64,000 bases of DNA from Mimachlamys varia (GCA_947623455.1 OX392527.1:53426401-53490400), one strand, 5' to 3'; counted from the first letter of the stretch, positions 1 through 13,589 are shown. A program made the numbers and translations. Notes: a model not told the origin generated them from the sequence alone.

Positions 1-976
1 TATATGTATAAGTAATTCATATTTTAATAAGGTAGTTCTAAATATGTCATTTAAAAAAAATCATAATAAAGGTATGAGAGTGTTTGAGAAAGGGATCTTT
101 CATTGATAAAACATTATACTGCTAAGTTTCTTTTCCATCTACACCGAAATAAAATTTGATATGTCAATGTATATATATACAAAATGGATAACGGAAACTG
201 GTTATCTTTTTTGGGAAAGACTTAAATAGGCTCAGCCTGCTTTTATTGTATACTATTTCTTTTTAGTTCTTGTTTATATGTCTTGTATAAATGCTAAAAT
301 ATTTTCAAATTAAATATATGACAATAATTTACACAAATCTGAAACTTAAATACATATAAATAAATATATGATAATTTACACATACATATATCTGAAAGAA
401 GGTGTAATAAATCATTAAAATGATTTTCCTAAATGTGCAGTTGTTTTATGCAGTACCTATTTATCATTATTTGTTTGCAAATATCATTAGTTATTGAGTA
501 TCTGATTAGTTACCAGAAGTTGATTTACCTGTGTAATTTACCTGTACAACATTTCTGCTATAGACTATAACTCATTATCATCACAACTGACCACCCAAGT
601 AAACATGTTTTTATTAGCAGAGTTGGTGTTCGGGGAAGTCCCCTCTATGGCTAATATGAATGATGAACTGTTCTTGAAGACTATTCTTGGTTCCAGTCGA
701 CTCCAATTCGACTGTCCCGTCAGTAGACACCACTTTCTCTTGAGAATGCAGCTTTCTCACACTTACAACATGAACTGTTAGTTTGTGATCATACATAGTT
801 GATGACGCAGCGCGCGTTCAATTTCTTGGTTTTTTCTTACTCATTAAATTTTGAATAATTTCATATAGGAAAAATAAAGACTGATGAACACTTAAGGCAG
901 AAAGATGGTAATCTGTTTAAACGGCAATTTTAGAAAACCTTCTAAATATGGCGCAGCGTGAAAATTCTAACAGGAG

Positions 977-1047
977 TAGCGTGTTCCATTTAGCAGACCA
1001 GTTCCAAGTTGGCACAACCGGAACGTTCCGCTAAATGGAACACGCTA
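977..1047. repeat. Perfect 18-bp inverted repeat
   Basis: TAGCGTGTTCCATTTAGC at 977-994 and its exact complement at 1030-1047 enclose a 35-bp spacer. It could be a very short MITE or a hairpin; no gene is adjacent. Confidence 0.75.
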
Positions 1048-1461
1048 TATATAACGGGGCTGGGTGTGTGTGCGCGCGCCATATGCAATAGCACATATAT
1101 ATATGAATAGGTATTTAACACAGGGACCTGAGAATTTGTTACAGCTAGTTTTGGACCTAAAAAATAGGGTGTTTAGAGTAATTTTACACATTTGGGGGGT
1201 TAAGATCAATTTTCGATAAAAATTCCCCCTCAATGGTCATAAAAGCTAAAGTGTGGAAAGCTTTCCAGATCGAAAAATCGACCCCACCTACTTTTCTTGC
1301 ATCAAAATCACATTTCTAGTTGAGGTACGAAAAAACGCTTGGTACCGTTGGAAAGATGGATAATTTCTATTTTATGAACCTCCTAAATGCAAGTCAAATG
1401 TATCCTCCTTCCGCAGAATTAATCTCCACTTCCTCCAAAAACACGCAAAATTTCCGTGTCT

Positions 1462-1662
1462 CAAAGTTTTCGGCAGCTTGCCGGCCACTTTTTTACATAT
1501 TCATTGAGGTTGACGTCACTGCACGCGGAGGCCTTACGCTATCATTGGATGGCGGTCTTCCTTTAAATTTAGGCATCCAATGACAGCAAAAGATCAGCAC
1601 ACGGGGTGACGTCAACCTCAATGAATATGTAACGAGTGGCCGGCAAGCTGCCGAAAACTTTG
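1462..1662. mobile_element. Foldback/MITE-like inverted repeat
   Basis: The left arm starts CAAAGTTTTCGGCAGCTTGC and the right arm is its complement, with about 60 bp of near-perfect pairing through ATTCATTGAGGTTGACGTCA. Near the centre a second pairing (TCATTGGATG with CATCCAATGA) extends the stem. No coding content. Confidence 0.8.
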
Positions 1663-1942
1663 TCGTTCAGTGAGGATAGCAGATGACAGTAAAGTGATGT
1701 TGTTATCAGTGCTTTATTACGGTTTGGAGTTCTTGGTTAAGTGTCCAGTGAAGCAGAACTTATCTGCATGTGTGTGATTGTTGCAAGTGTAAAGATGTGA
1801 GGAGCAACATGACATTATCACCTTTGTACTGTAGTTGGGGAAGTTACATCATAATGTATTGTAAGCAATGAAAAGGGATTATTTAGCAAAGTGGTAAGAT
1901 AATTTTCTGGATTCTTCAAATTATGTACACTTGATGAAAAAC

Positions 1943-2942
1943 AAGAGGCCCAGAGGGCCTGTATCGCTCACCTGGATACATTGGTATCTTGGTAATCATG
2001 GCTAAATATTTTACTAAAAGATCAATTCAGTACTTTGGTAAAAAATAATTTTATCTTTAGGACAAGTAGTAATTTATAAGGCTTTACCTCTATTTCCCCT
2101 TTTGGGCCTAGCCCCTCTGGCCCCTTAGGGGTCATCATCACCTTTTATGCAAAATCTGTTCCCATTTCACCCAAGGATGTTTCTGACAAAATTTGGTTAA
2201 AATCCAATCAAAATTTGTTTGACAAGTTGCGATTTAAAGGAATAACCTCTTTTTTTCCATATTGGGCCCCACCTCTCTAGCCCCTTGGGGGTCAGAGTCA
2301 CCATTTATGCAGAATTTTCCCTTTTCCCCCATGATGTTTCTGACCATATTTGGTCAAAATCCATTGGTAACTTTATGACTAGTAGCGATTAAAAGGTATT
2401 ACTTCTATTTCCCTTATTGGGTCCCACCACTCTGGCCCTTATGATTCAGAGTCACCATTTATGCGAAATCTGTTCCCCTTCTCCCATGGATTTTTCTGTC
2501 CATATTTGGTCAAAATCTATTTATACCTTTAAGACTAGTAGCGATTTAAAGGAATTACCTCTATTTCCCCTATTGGGCCCGTCCCCTTTGGCCCCTTCTT
2601 TGGGGTCAGAGTGATCATTTATGCAAATTCTGTTCCCCTTCCTCCAAGGATGTTTCTGACCATATTTGGTTAAAATCCATTCAAAACTTTATGACTATTA
2701 GCAATTTAAAGGAATTACCTCTATTTTCCATATATGGCCCTGCCCCTCTGGCTCCTTTGGGGTCAGAGTCATCATTTATGCAAAATATGTTCCCCTTCTC
2801 CCAAAGATGTTTCTGACCAAATTTGGTTAAAATCATTGAAGTACTTTATGACTAGCAGGAATTTAAAGAAAATGCTGACGGACGAACGATGGATGCCGCG
2901 CCATGGCAGAAGCTCACAGGCCCTTCCGGCCAGGTTAGCTAA
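1943..2942 (+). mobile_element. Hairpin-ended AAGAGGCCC repeat element, copy 1
   Basis: It starts AAGAGGCCCAGAGGGCCTG, a small hairpin followed by GCTCACCTGG, and ends GGCCCTTCCGGCCAGGTTAG then CTAA, a second hairpin whose flank pairs with the start. Between are about five diverged units of roughly 150 bp (CTATTTCCCCTATTGGGCCC, GGGGTCAGAGTCACCATTTA, TTTCTGACCATATTTGG). The short open frames inside are not genes. No transposase is visible. Confidence 0.7.
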
Positions 2943-5156
2943 TAAACAAGCTCATTTTCCTTCCCAAAGTTTGTCAAGCTTCATCCAAGGAACCTTTAAG
3001 CCAAATATCATGCTTCTTGAGCTTTTGGTATTTCAGAAGAAATCGTTTAAATGTTTTAACAGATTTGACCCCTGTGACCTTGAATGTAGGTCAAGGTCAT
3101 TTCTTTTCGCAAACTTTGTCGGGCTTCATCCAAGGAACATTTCAGCCAAATACCATGTTTCTTGGGCTTTTGGTATTTGAGAAGAAGTCGTTTAAAGGTT
3201 TTAACAGATTTGACCCCTATGACCTTGAATATAGGTCAAGGTCATTTCTTTTCGCAAACTTTGGTGGGCTTCATCCAAGGAACCTTTCAGCCAAATATCA
3301 TGCTTCTAGGGCTTTTGATATTTCAGAAGAAGTCGTTTAAATGTTTTAACAGATTTGACCCCTGTGACCTTGAATATAAGTCAAGGTCATTTCTTTTCGC
3401 AAACTTTGTCGGGCTTCGTCCAAGGAACCTTTCAACCAAATACCATGTTTCTTGGGCTTTTGGTATTTCAGAAGAAGTCGTTTAAAGGTTTTAACATATT
3501 TGACCCCTGTGACCTTGAATATAGGTCAAGGTCATTTCTTTTTGCAAACTTTGTCGGGCTTAATCCAAGGAACCTTTAAGCCAAATATCATACTTCTAGG
3601 GCTCTTGGTATTTCAGAAGAGGTTGTTTAAAGGTTTTAACAGATTTGACCCCTGTGACCTTGAATATAAGTCAAGGTCATTTCTTTTCGCAAACTTTGTC
3701 GGGCTTCATCCAAGGAACATTTCAGCCAAATACCATGTTTCTTTGGCTTTTGGTATTTGAGAAGAAGTCGTTTAAAGGTTTTAACAGATTTGACCCCTAT
3801 GACCTTGAATATAGGTCAAGGTCATTTCTTTTCGCAAACTTTGGTGGGCTTCATCCAAGGAACCTTTCAGCCAAATATCATGCTTCTAGGGCTTTTGATA
3901 TTTCAGAAGAAGTCGTTTAAATGTTTTAACAGATTTGACCCCTGTGACCTTGAATATAAGTCAAGGTCATTTCTTTTCGCAAACTTTGTCGGGCTTCGTC
4001 CAAGGAACCTTTCAACCAAATACCATGTTTCTTGGGCTTTTGGTATTTCAGAAGAAGTCGTTTAAAGGTTTTAACATATTTGACCCCTGTGACCTTGAAT
4101 ATAGGTCAAGGTCATTTCTTTTCGCAAACTTTGGTGGGCTTCATCCAAGGAACCTTTCAGCCAAATGTCATGCTTCTGGGGTTTTTGGTATTTCAGAAGA
4201 AGTCGTTTAAAGGTTTTAACAGATTTGACCCCTGTGACCTTGAATATAGGTCAAGGTCATTTCTTTTCGCAAACTTTGTCGGGCTTAATCCAAGGAACCT
4301 TTAAGCCAAATATCATACTTCTAGGGCTCTTGGTATTTCAGAAGAGGTTGTTTAAAGGTTTTAACAGATTTGACCCCTGTGACCTTAAATATAAGTCAAG
4401 GTCATTTCTTTTCGCAAACTTTGTCGGGCTTCGTCCAAGGAACCTTTCAGCCAAATATCATGCTTCTAGGAACTTTGGTACTTCAAAAGAAGTCATTTAA
4501 AGGTTTTAACAGATTTGACCCCTGTGACCTTGAATATAAGTCAAGGTCATTTCTTTTCGCAAACTTTGTCGGGCTTCATCCAAGAAACATTTCAGCCAAA
4601 TACCATGTTTCTAGGGCTTTTGGTATTTCAGGAGAATTCTTTTAAAGGTTTTAACATATTTGACCCTTGTGACCTTGAATATAGGTCAAGGTCATTTCTT
4701 TTCGCAAACTTTGTCGGGCTTCATCCAAGGAACATTTCAGCCAAATATCATACTTCTAGGGATTTTGGTTTATTAGAAGAAGTCGTTTAAAGGTTAAAAT
4801 AGATTTAACCTCACTGTGACCTTGAATATGGGTCAAGGTCATTTCTTTTCGCAAACTTTATTCAGCTTCATCCAAGGAAGCTACTGGTCAAATATGAGGT
4901 CTCTATGCCTGACGGTATTTTAGAAGAAGTTGTTTGAAGGTTTCGACATTTTTGACCCCTGTGACCTTGAAATTAGGTCAAAGTGATTTTTTTTCGCAAA
5001 CTTTGTTCAGCTCCTTCCAAGAAATATACCAGCCAAATTTCATGTCACTAGGCCTTTCAGTATTTGAGAAGAAGTCGTTTAAAGGAAAAAGTTGACGGAC
5101 GGCGGACGCTGCACCATCACATAAGCTCACTTGGCCCTTCGGGCCAGGTGAGCTAA
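2943..5156 (+). mobile_element. Hairpin-ended repeat element, copy 2, with 145-bp internal tandem array
   Basis: It follows copy 1 directly and ends GGCCCTTCGGGCCAGGTGAG then CTAA. Between about 2960 and 5090 are roughly 14 copies of a 145-bp unit (TTCATCCAAGGAACCTTTCA, GACCCCTGTGACCTTGAATA, GGTCAAGGTCATTTCTTTTC). Some units recur at 580 bp (four units), for example the GACCCCTATGACC variant near 3211 and 3791, showing block duplication. Overlapping open frames are by-products of the repeat. Confidence 0.75.
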
Positions 5157-8129
5157 AAACAGAAAGTCAAGTTTTACTAGCGAATCACTTTTTAAAGTTT
5201 ATTTCAATTTGGATATAATGAAGATAAAAAACATTTGTATGAATTGATTGCATAGTGATGACCATTGTTAATGACAAGTTGACAACAATAACGTTTATGA
5301 CAACATAATGACCATGAGTGAGGAAGAATCATTACAAACGTGAACACAAATGTTGTCTTTTAGTGATTTTCTTAAATCAATTCAACAATTGCAACATTGG
5401 TACAAAACCTACTTCATCCATTACTTTTTTTAAAAATCCAAACAAGTTAAATCCCTTGTCAATTTTTCTTTACACTTGTCTTAACCGGCTTGTCTAATCC
5501 GAAACCCAGTTTATTTTGGCATTATCATTGGGTTCCACATTCCACCTAAACTTATATCCTACCTCCACAAACCAGACGCCTGGGTAAAGCGGCCAACACT
5601 TTTGGTCCCAGACAAGCTATACTATATTACAAACATAGTTTAGCAGTAGTCTTATTTTGGCAGTTTTCGTGCTGAAATTATGGTTGTGCTAAAAAAAATC
5701 TGTATATTGCTTTCTACAGCAAGTATTGTGGGTGCACCAATTCATCTTTGTGCTTATCTGTTTCAATTTGGTCATGCCATAAAACTTGAATGCCCCAAAA
5801 ATAAGTACTGCAACTACATGGATTACTTATGTAGCGAGACTTACAAACAACAGTATACACTTCTTTTAAACAGCAATGATCAATCCCTCCAAAATCTATA
5901 TATTCTCAAATTCATTTTTCTCATTTTATGATTCTGACCCTGAAATTAACATTTGGTCCCCTTGGAATTTTTTTTTTTTCTTTTCGAAATCAAATTGATA
6001 TCAATAATAATCATTCAAGTTGTCTGAAATATGATAACACTTCAAATTCACACCTGATGGGTAATAGTTGTATCACATATGTGTTGATTTCCCATTCCCA
6101 AGAAAAGAATACCTGGTAATTTCTCAGGTAAATAACTGAGTTTTGATCAGTATACATGAAATACACAGCTTCTTCAGAAATAAGAGGCCCAAGGGCTGTC
6201 AGATTCAGTTATGTCAGATTCAGTTATAACTGGCTTTTAATTTCATTGCTGAGAGGTTACATAGCAATCAGCATGCATGAAAAACATTTTTCTCTTAATG
6301 TCACATTTCTGTTTATATCATGTTTTTGTCTGACAAATACAACATGATATAAAGAGGAGTGCACTGTATTGGTATGCCTGGGTGTCCCACCTGTAAACAA
6401 AGTGTATTGAGGGGGTTTGGGGGTTGGGGGGTTGGGGGGTCACATCTAGCTTGTTGTGACCCACCACTCTCTCCCTTAACTTATATACTTACATATTTAT
6501 TAAAGACAGGACATTTCTTATTCAACAAAATGAAAGTGAAACTATTTTAATGGTAAAAAGGTGTGTCTTTATATATCCTTGCAATAACCAATACACAATT
6601 ATACGTTGTTAAGAAATACGCTTCCGAGAGCCTCTATTAAACATTGACATGAAACAGCTATAGCGAAATGAATTGTACAATGTCACAAAATCGCACCATA
6701 AATTTGTGTATTTTTAGTTTTCATAATATGAATAATTATCTTCCAATTACCATACCTTTTTTATTGTTTAACTTAATACAATGCATATTCAGTATAATCG
6801 AATCGACTTTAATTATTTACTTAAATAAAAATATTTAACATTAAATTTAAATGGAAATTGATGTACATGTTGAGAATTATGATATTTCAATTACACCTGG
6901 CAATCAACAAACAAAACTTATAAAAATTATATTATACATTATTTTCTTTATACAATGTTTCAATAACATTTTCCAAAACATGGACTATTATTGGATAACA
7001 ACTTACTTTTTATTTCACAGTAACAAATGCAAAGTAAAATCCACATTTTATGGCCTTCCTACAACAAACAGTTAGGCTCTAAAAGGAGTGATTTCTTGGT
7101 GCACATTGCTATGCTTTTGTCGAGCGACTCATTTATTAGAAAATAGAAAAAAATAACAAATCAACTTGATACGTTATAAAGCATTACTAAGCAGGCTAAA
7201 AATGAATAAAATTGCACTAATCATATATTCTAAATATTCTTATAAATAACACATAATCATATGTATAATATATATGTAGAACTAGAACTAAAGAATTTAG
7301 TTTTAATTTGAACACAGGGCATAAAAAAAAAACATTACAATATCATTGTATAACTATAAAGAATACATTTTATCAATGTATAAATTAATTATCAGATCAT
7401 CAAAAATAGAAATTATCAAAAATGCCCGTTTCACTGAGTTAGCATGCTATACATTGTTTAAGCTAGCTTTTTGTTGTCATCCTAAGCGACAATTGGATAG
7501 GAAAGAATGAGCGGATTACCCACAAATAATGGGACTGAAGAAGGTTGGCAATCATTCTCTAAATTGACTGAGGCAAACCCAGCTCAACATACCACAACTT
7601 GAGTCTGCCAATACCTTTAAACTGTGTTTTCCCCAAACTTTCTTCATTTGGAAATTGCATTTTTTGAAGTAATATTAATTTACAACTCTTATCAATGTTT
7701 GGTGCAGTTTTAAGGAATACAAATAAGCTGTGTTATATAGGAGGTTCATTTACTTGACAGTTAATGTTAAGGAGCAGAATATTACCAAAGGCTTGTCCTT
7801 TAAATTGCTTAGTATTAAATTAACACCAGTTTCTGGTACTGTACTACACATCTATAAAACGTCCCCTCTAGCTGAATGTATATACATAAATCTCTATCAA
7901 GGGCAAAAAATGAGAGGGAAAAACTCCCTGCTTAAAATAACATTGTAAACTAAAAAGAGGTAGGAAAGAAAGCAAGCTTTATAAATGTGCTGCATAACCT
8001 TAAAGCAGTGTACCTTTAGTAAGTGATAAAAAGCCGTAATATGCTTTGTGCAAACCGCTAAACACCCTCAAAATGTGAAGCTATACAGCTTCTGTTAATG
8101 TCTAAAGCTATTTTAATATCTATGAATAA
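5157..8129. other. Gene-free AT-rich DNA
   Basis: Apart from the weak open frame at 5680 and a fragment of the pogo-like family at about 6286-6358, I see no exons, RNA genes or structured repeats here. A fragment of the AAGAGGCCC family start (AAGAGGCCCAAGGGCTGTC) is at 6182. Confidence 0.6.
5680..5931 (+). CDS. Weak candidate: 83-residue ORF with signal-like start
   Basis: ATG at 5680 opens a hydrophobic stretch (VVLKKICILLSTASIVGAPI) followed by a Cys cluster (LECPKNKYCNYMDYLC). This could be the first exon of a secreted or membrane protein, but there is no partner exon that I can find and no homology that I recognise. It is as likely to be chance in AT-rich DNA. Confidence 0.12.
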   Translation: MVVLKKICILLSTASIVGAPIHLCAYLFQFGHAIKLECPKNKYCNYMDYLCSETYKQQYTLLLNSNDQSLQNLYILKFIFLIL

Positions 8130-8147
8130 TTACCTACTTATGTCAAA

Positions 8148-10465
8148 ACAGATATCACCATTAACAGTTATAGGCCTTCTGTAAAGGCAGATATCCATGG
8201 TAACAGTTATAGGCCTTCTGTAAAGGCAGATATCCATGGTAAAACCTATAGGCCTTCTGTAAAGACAGATATCCATGGTAAAACCTATAGGCCTTCTGTA
8301 AAGACAGATATCCATTGTAACAGTTATAGGCCTTCTGTAAAGGCAGATATCCATGGTAACAGTTATAGGCCTTCTGTAAAGGCAGATATCCATGGTAACA
8401 GTTATAGGCCTTCTGTAAAGGCAGATATCCATGGTAACAGTTATAGGCCTTCTGTAAAGATAGATATCCATGGTAACAGTTATAGGCCTTCTGTAAAGGC
8501 AGATATCCATGGTAACAGTTATAGGCCTTCTGTAAAGATAGATATCCATGGTAACAGTTATAGGCCTTCTGTAAAGGCAGATATCCATGGTAACAGTTAT
8601 AGGCCTTCTGTAAAGAAAGATATCCATGGTAACAGTTATAGGCCTTCTGTAAAGGCAGATATCCATGGTAACAGTTATAGGTCTTCTGTAAAGGCAGATA
8701 TCCATGGTAACAGTTATAGGCCTTCTGTAAAGAAAGACATCCATTGTAACAGTTATAGGTCTCTGTAAAGACAGATATCCATGGTAACTGTTATAGGCCT
8801 TTTGTAAAGACAGATATCCATGGTAACAGTTATAGGTCTCTGTAAAGACAGATATCCATTGTAACAGTTATTGGCCTTTTGTAAAGACAGATATCCATGG
8901 TAACTGTTATAGGCCTTTTGTAAAGACAGATATCCATGGTAACAGTTATAGGTCTCTGTAAAGACAGATATCCATTGTAACAGTTATAGGCCTTTTGTAA
9001 AGACAGATATCCATGGTAACTGTTATAGGCCTTTTGTAAAGACAGATATCCATGGTAACTGTTATAGGCCTTTTGTAAAGACATATATCCATGGTAACTG
9101 TTATAGGCCTTTTGTAAAGACAGATATCCATGGTAACAGTTATAGGCCTTCTGTAAAGACAGATATCCATGGTAACTGTTATAGGCCTTTTGTAAAGACA
9201 GATATCCATGGTAACTGTTATAGGCCTTTTGTAAAGACAGATATCCATTGTAACAGTTATAGGCCTTTTGTAAAGACATATATCCATGGTAACTGTTATA
9301 GGCCTTTTGTAAAGACATATATCCATGGTAACTGTTATAGGCCTTTTGTAAAGACATATATCCATGGTAACTGTTATAGGCCTTTTGTAAAGACAGATAT
9401 CCATTGTAATTGTTATAGGTCTCTATAAAGACAGATATCCATGGTAACTGTTATAGGTCTCTGTAAAGACAGATATCCATGGTAATAGTTATAGGTCTCT
9501 GTAAAGAGAGATATCCATGGTAACTGTTATAGGTCTCTGTAAAGACAGATATCCATGGTAACTGTTATAGGCCTTCTGTAAAGACAGATATCCATTGTAA
9601 TAGTTATAGGTCTCTGTAAAGACAGATATCCATGGTATCAGTTATTGGCCTTTTGTAAAGACAGATATCCATGGTAACAGTTATAGGTCTCTGTAAAGAC
9701 AGATATCCATTGCATAAGTTCTGGGCCTTTTGTAAAGACAGATATCCATGGTAACAGTTATAGGCCTTCTGTAAAGACAGATATCCATGGTAACAGTTAT
9801 AGGTCTCTGTAAAGACAGATATCCATGGTAACAGTTATAGGCCTTTTGTAAAGGCAGATATCCATGGTAACAGTTATAGGTCTCTGTAAAGACAGATATC
9901 CATGGTAACAGTTATAGGCCTTTTGTTAAGACAGATATCCATGGTAGCTGTTATAGGTCTCTGTAAAGACAGATATCCATGGTAACTGTTATAGGTCTCT
10001 GTAAAGACAGATATCCATGGTAACAGTTATAGGCCTTTTGTTAAGACAGATATCCATGGTAACAGTTATAGGTCTCTGTAAAGACAGATATCCATGGTAA
10101 CTGTTATAGGTCTCTGTAAAGACAGATATCCATGGTAGCTGTTATAGGTCTCTGTAAAGACAGATATCCATGGTAACAGTTATAGGTCTCTGTAAAGACA
10201 GATATCCATGGTAACAGTTATAGGCCTTCTGTAAAGACAGATATCCATGGTAACTGTTATAGGTCTCTGTAAAGACAGATATCCATGGTAACAGTTATAG
10301 GCCTTCTGTAAAGACAGATATCCATGGTAACTGTTATAGGTCTCTGTAAAGACAGATATCCATGGTAAGAGTTATAGGCCTTTTGTAAAGACATATATCC
10401 TTGGTAACAGTTAGAGGCCTTTTTGTAAAGACAGATATCCACATTAACAGTTTACGCCTTCTGTA
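8148..10465. repeat. 39/38-bp tandem array (about 59 copies)
   Basis: The unit is GGCCTTCTGTAAAGGCAGAT then ATCCATGGTAACAGTTATA (39 bp); a variant starting GGTCTCTG is 38 bp. The left third is almost pure 39-bp units; the centre and right mix both. Because 39 is a multiple of three, stretches of pure units stay open (13-residue repeats on the minus strand) and break wherever 38-bp units occur. Those frames are artefacts. The unit holds GATATC and CCATGG palindromes. Confidence 0.95.
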
Positions 10466-10588
10466 AAAGGTTACACTTCTTTCAAAAGCTGAAATTTACA
10501 AATTTTCAGGCAATGCCAAATTTGCAAAACCTAAATATTTTACATTTTGTCAAAAACTTTAAGTGTGTAGAAGCTAAACAAATTAAAA

Positions 10589-11930
10589 CAAGAGATCCCA
10601 GTGGAGATCTTTGGCCCACCATTGGTGATTTTTCATTCTTAGAAAGATGGATTTTTTCCCTTCTTATTTTAACTTTCATTTATGTATTTAATCTTAGTTT
10701 TATGAATTTTTCTTGAAAAGTAATAATAGTTGAAAGAGTCTCTTGTCAGAAGTTTTGTTTTTCTGATCAGTTCCAAATGTCAAATCCATGTTGTATACCT
10801 GAAAAAATAACCAAATACTTTCTTAGTCAACATATTAGATGGCTGTCTCAGGGCCATATTTCCCCCCTGTGCTGTCCAAAACTTAGACCATGCACAACTA
10901 GGGACCGAACCGAATCTGCTTATGAAAGTTGAAAAGGATCTATCCAGCACTTTTCAGGAAATAGCGATCACAAACTACCACTGTCAAAATCAAAGATGGC
11001 CGCCTGTCAGCAATACTGTTTATCGGATCTGTCCAAAAATGGACCATGCATAACTAGGCACCAAGGGTTGTATATGGAATTTGAAAATGATCCTTCCAGT
11101 ACTTCTCAAGAACTAGCCATAACAAGATATTACTCACAAATCAAAGATAGCCCCATGTCCGCCATATTGTTTATATCAGATCTGTTAAACAATAGGGAAC
11201 TACATAATATGGTATTGGAGGAAGACCCATCAAGTACTTCTCAAGAAATAGCAATAACAAACTTTCAATATCAAAATCCAAGATGGCCACTTTTTTTGTA
11301 AACATTTTCTTCAGGTTTGAAAGTATGACTTAATGACCAACAAAGCGTATGCATACAACAGGTGTAAAGTTCAGATATGGTAATAGATGACCAAGTCATA
11401 AACAAAGCGTAGATGAATCTAGTCACTTTGATACAATAACTTTCCTTTTGTACATATGTCTAATAGTGTAGACGAATTGACCAATTTGTCATTTACCAAC
11501 TTGTACAAATTTTACACCTGTTGTATGCATACACTTTGTTGGTCAACAGCCTGATGAAGGTGACGGGGTACATATCGTACTAGTCATCGAAACGTCACAT
11601 AAAAACATATTTTGGTTGTGTAAAATAATCTTTTCATAAACCAAGGGCACAACTAGGCACCGAGGGGAACCTACAAATGAAATTTGATTAAGATCAAAGT
11701 ACTTCTCTAGAAATAGAGATAACAAACTTTCAATACCAAAACCCAAGATGGCCACCTTTCAGCCATTATGTTTTTCTGATCAAACCCAAAACCACAAGGG
11801 CACAACTAGGCACCAGGAAGAACCAACATACGAAATTTGAGCAAGATCCATCCAGTACTTCTCAAGAAACAGCGATAACAAGAATTATTTCAGGACAAAC
11901 GGATGGACATTGACCACAGATGTAGGGAGA
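10589..11930 (+). repeat. Second element family with diverged ~140-bp internal units
   Basis: It begins ACAAGAGATCCCAGTGGAGA, then TCTTTGGCCCACC, and continues with about five degenerate units containing GACCATGCACAACTAGGCAC, GATCCATCCAGTACTTCTCA and AAGAAATAGCGATAACAA, with CAAAATCCAAGATGGCCACC. It ends near GGACAAACGGATGGACATTG. Open frames in it are not genes. A fragment of the same family is at about 16110-16360. An unrelated inverted-repeat element is nested at 11335-11544. Confidence 0.6.
11335..11544. mobile_element. MITE-like element with 34-bp terminal inverted repeats
   Basis: GACCAACAAAGCGTATGCAT at the left pairs with the complement ending TATGCATACACTTTGTTGGTC at the right, over about 34 bp with one mismatch. 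It is 210 bp long and nested in a different repeat family. Confidence 0.75.
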
Positions 11931-12404
11931 TATGAATAGCCCATACTTTTACTGAGTACATGAAAACATCCTCGTTTCAGCAGATTAGACATCTGCTTCT
12001 GCAGTATAGTGTGTAGCTACATATGGCCTTAATTAATCATGTCAATGTTGTTTATCTGGGGGAGACCCGTTAGAATGGCACTACAATATTAATGGTCACT
12101 GGGACAAATTCATTTTTGGCAGTCACACAGATCCTGTGAAAAAATGCAAAACAATTCTCGTGAAACTTTCCCACTGGATTAAATCCTATGGACAATGATT
12201 GATTTTGGTTTTTGGAATTCATTGACATGTATCTTATGCAAAAACTATGGCAAATATTGATGTATTTACAAATGACTCTACACAATATGTATATTATATC
12301 AAAAAACAATATTCCGGTCAATGTCGGGTAAAAATATACCAGAGGATTGACACACGAGGAGAAACAACGCAAAAGGACGAAAACTTAACAAATCAACCAC
12401 ACAC

Positions 12405-13445
12405 AATCACAACAGCATACACTACACAGGCATCGAACTGACTACAGCATACACTACACAGGCATCGAACTGACTACAGCATACACTAGACAGGCATCAA
12501 ACTGACTACAGCATACACTTCACATGCATCAAACTGACTACATCATACACTAGACAGGTATCGTACTGACTACAGCATACACTACACAGGCATCAAACTG
12601 ACTACAGCATACACGAGACAGGCATCGAACTCACTACAGCATACACGAGACAGGCATCAAACTGACTACAGCATACACTAGAAAGGCATCGAACTGACTA
12701 CAGCATACACGAGACAGGCATCAAACTGACTACAGCATACACGAGATAGGCATCAAACTGACTACAGCATACACTAGACAGGCATCAAACTGACTACAGC
12801 ATACACGAGACAGGCATCAAACTGACTACAGCATACACTAGAAAGGCATCAAACTGACTACAGCATGCTCTAGACAGGCATCGAACTGACTACAGCATAC
12901 ACTAGACAGGCATCAAACTGACTACAGCATACACGAGACAGGCATCAAACTGACTACAGCATACACTAGAAAGGCATCAAACTGACTACAGCATACACTA
13001 GACAGGCATCGAACTGACTACAGCATACACTACACAGGCATCAAACTGACTACAGCATACACTAGGCAGGCATTGAACTGACTACAGCATACACTAGACA
13101 GGCATCGAACTGACTACAGCATACACTACACAGGCATCAAACTAACTACAGCATACACTACACAGGCATCGAACTGACTACAGCATACACTAGAAAGGCA
13201 TTGAACTGACTACAGCATACACTAGACAGGCATCGAACTGACTACAGCATACACTAGACAGGCACCAACTGACTACAGCATACACTACACAGGCATCAAA
13301 CTGACTATAGCATACACTACACAGGCATCAAACTGACTACAGCATACACTAGAAAGGCATCGAACTGACTACAGCATACACTATACAGGCATCGAACTGA
13401 CTACAGCATACACTACACAGGCATCAAAATGACAACAACATACAC
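12405..13445. repeat. 32-bp tandem array (about 32 copies)
   Basis: The unit is GACTACAGCATACACTAGAC then AGGCATCAAACT. Variation is concentrated at ACTAGACA/ACGAGACA/ACTACACA and ATCAAACT/ATCGAACT. No unique spacers occur, so this is a minisatellite. Confidence 0.95.
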
Positions 13446-13589
13446 AAAGGCGACATTAAAAATATTCATGGGGACATCTTGAATCCCTGTAGAGAACTAG
13501 ATCAGGAGAACAAGGTGATCAAAAAGAAAATTCCCTAAAGCATTGGTGTAATTAAAAAATGTAAGACATAGAAAATAAAAACAGCTGAA

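Noticed and set aside
2734..4790. Overlapping ~100-residue plus-strand frames ([18 protein letters not shown])
   Set aside because: These are shadows of the 145-bp repeat inside a dispersed element and recur in several phases.
8130..10442. Open frames of up to 204 residues with 13-residue repeats (MDICLYRRPITVT) on the minus strand
   Set aside because: They follow from a 39-bp unit lacking stops and break at every 38-bp unit; no start context, flanking exon or non-repeat protein sequence.
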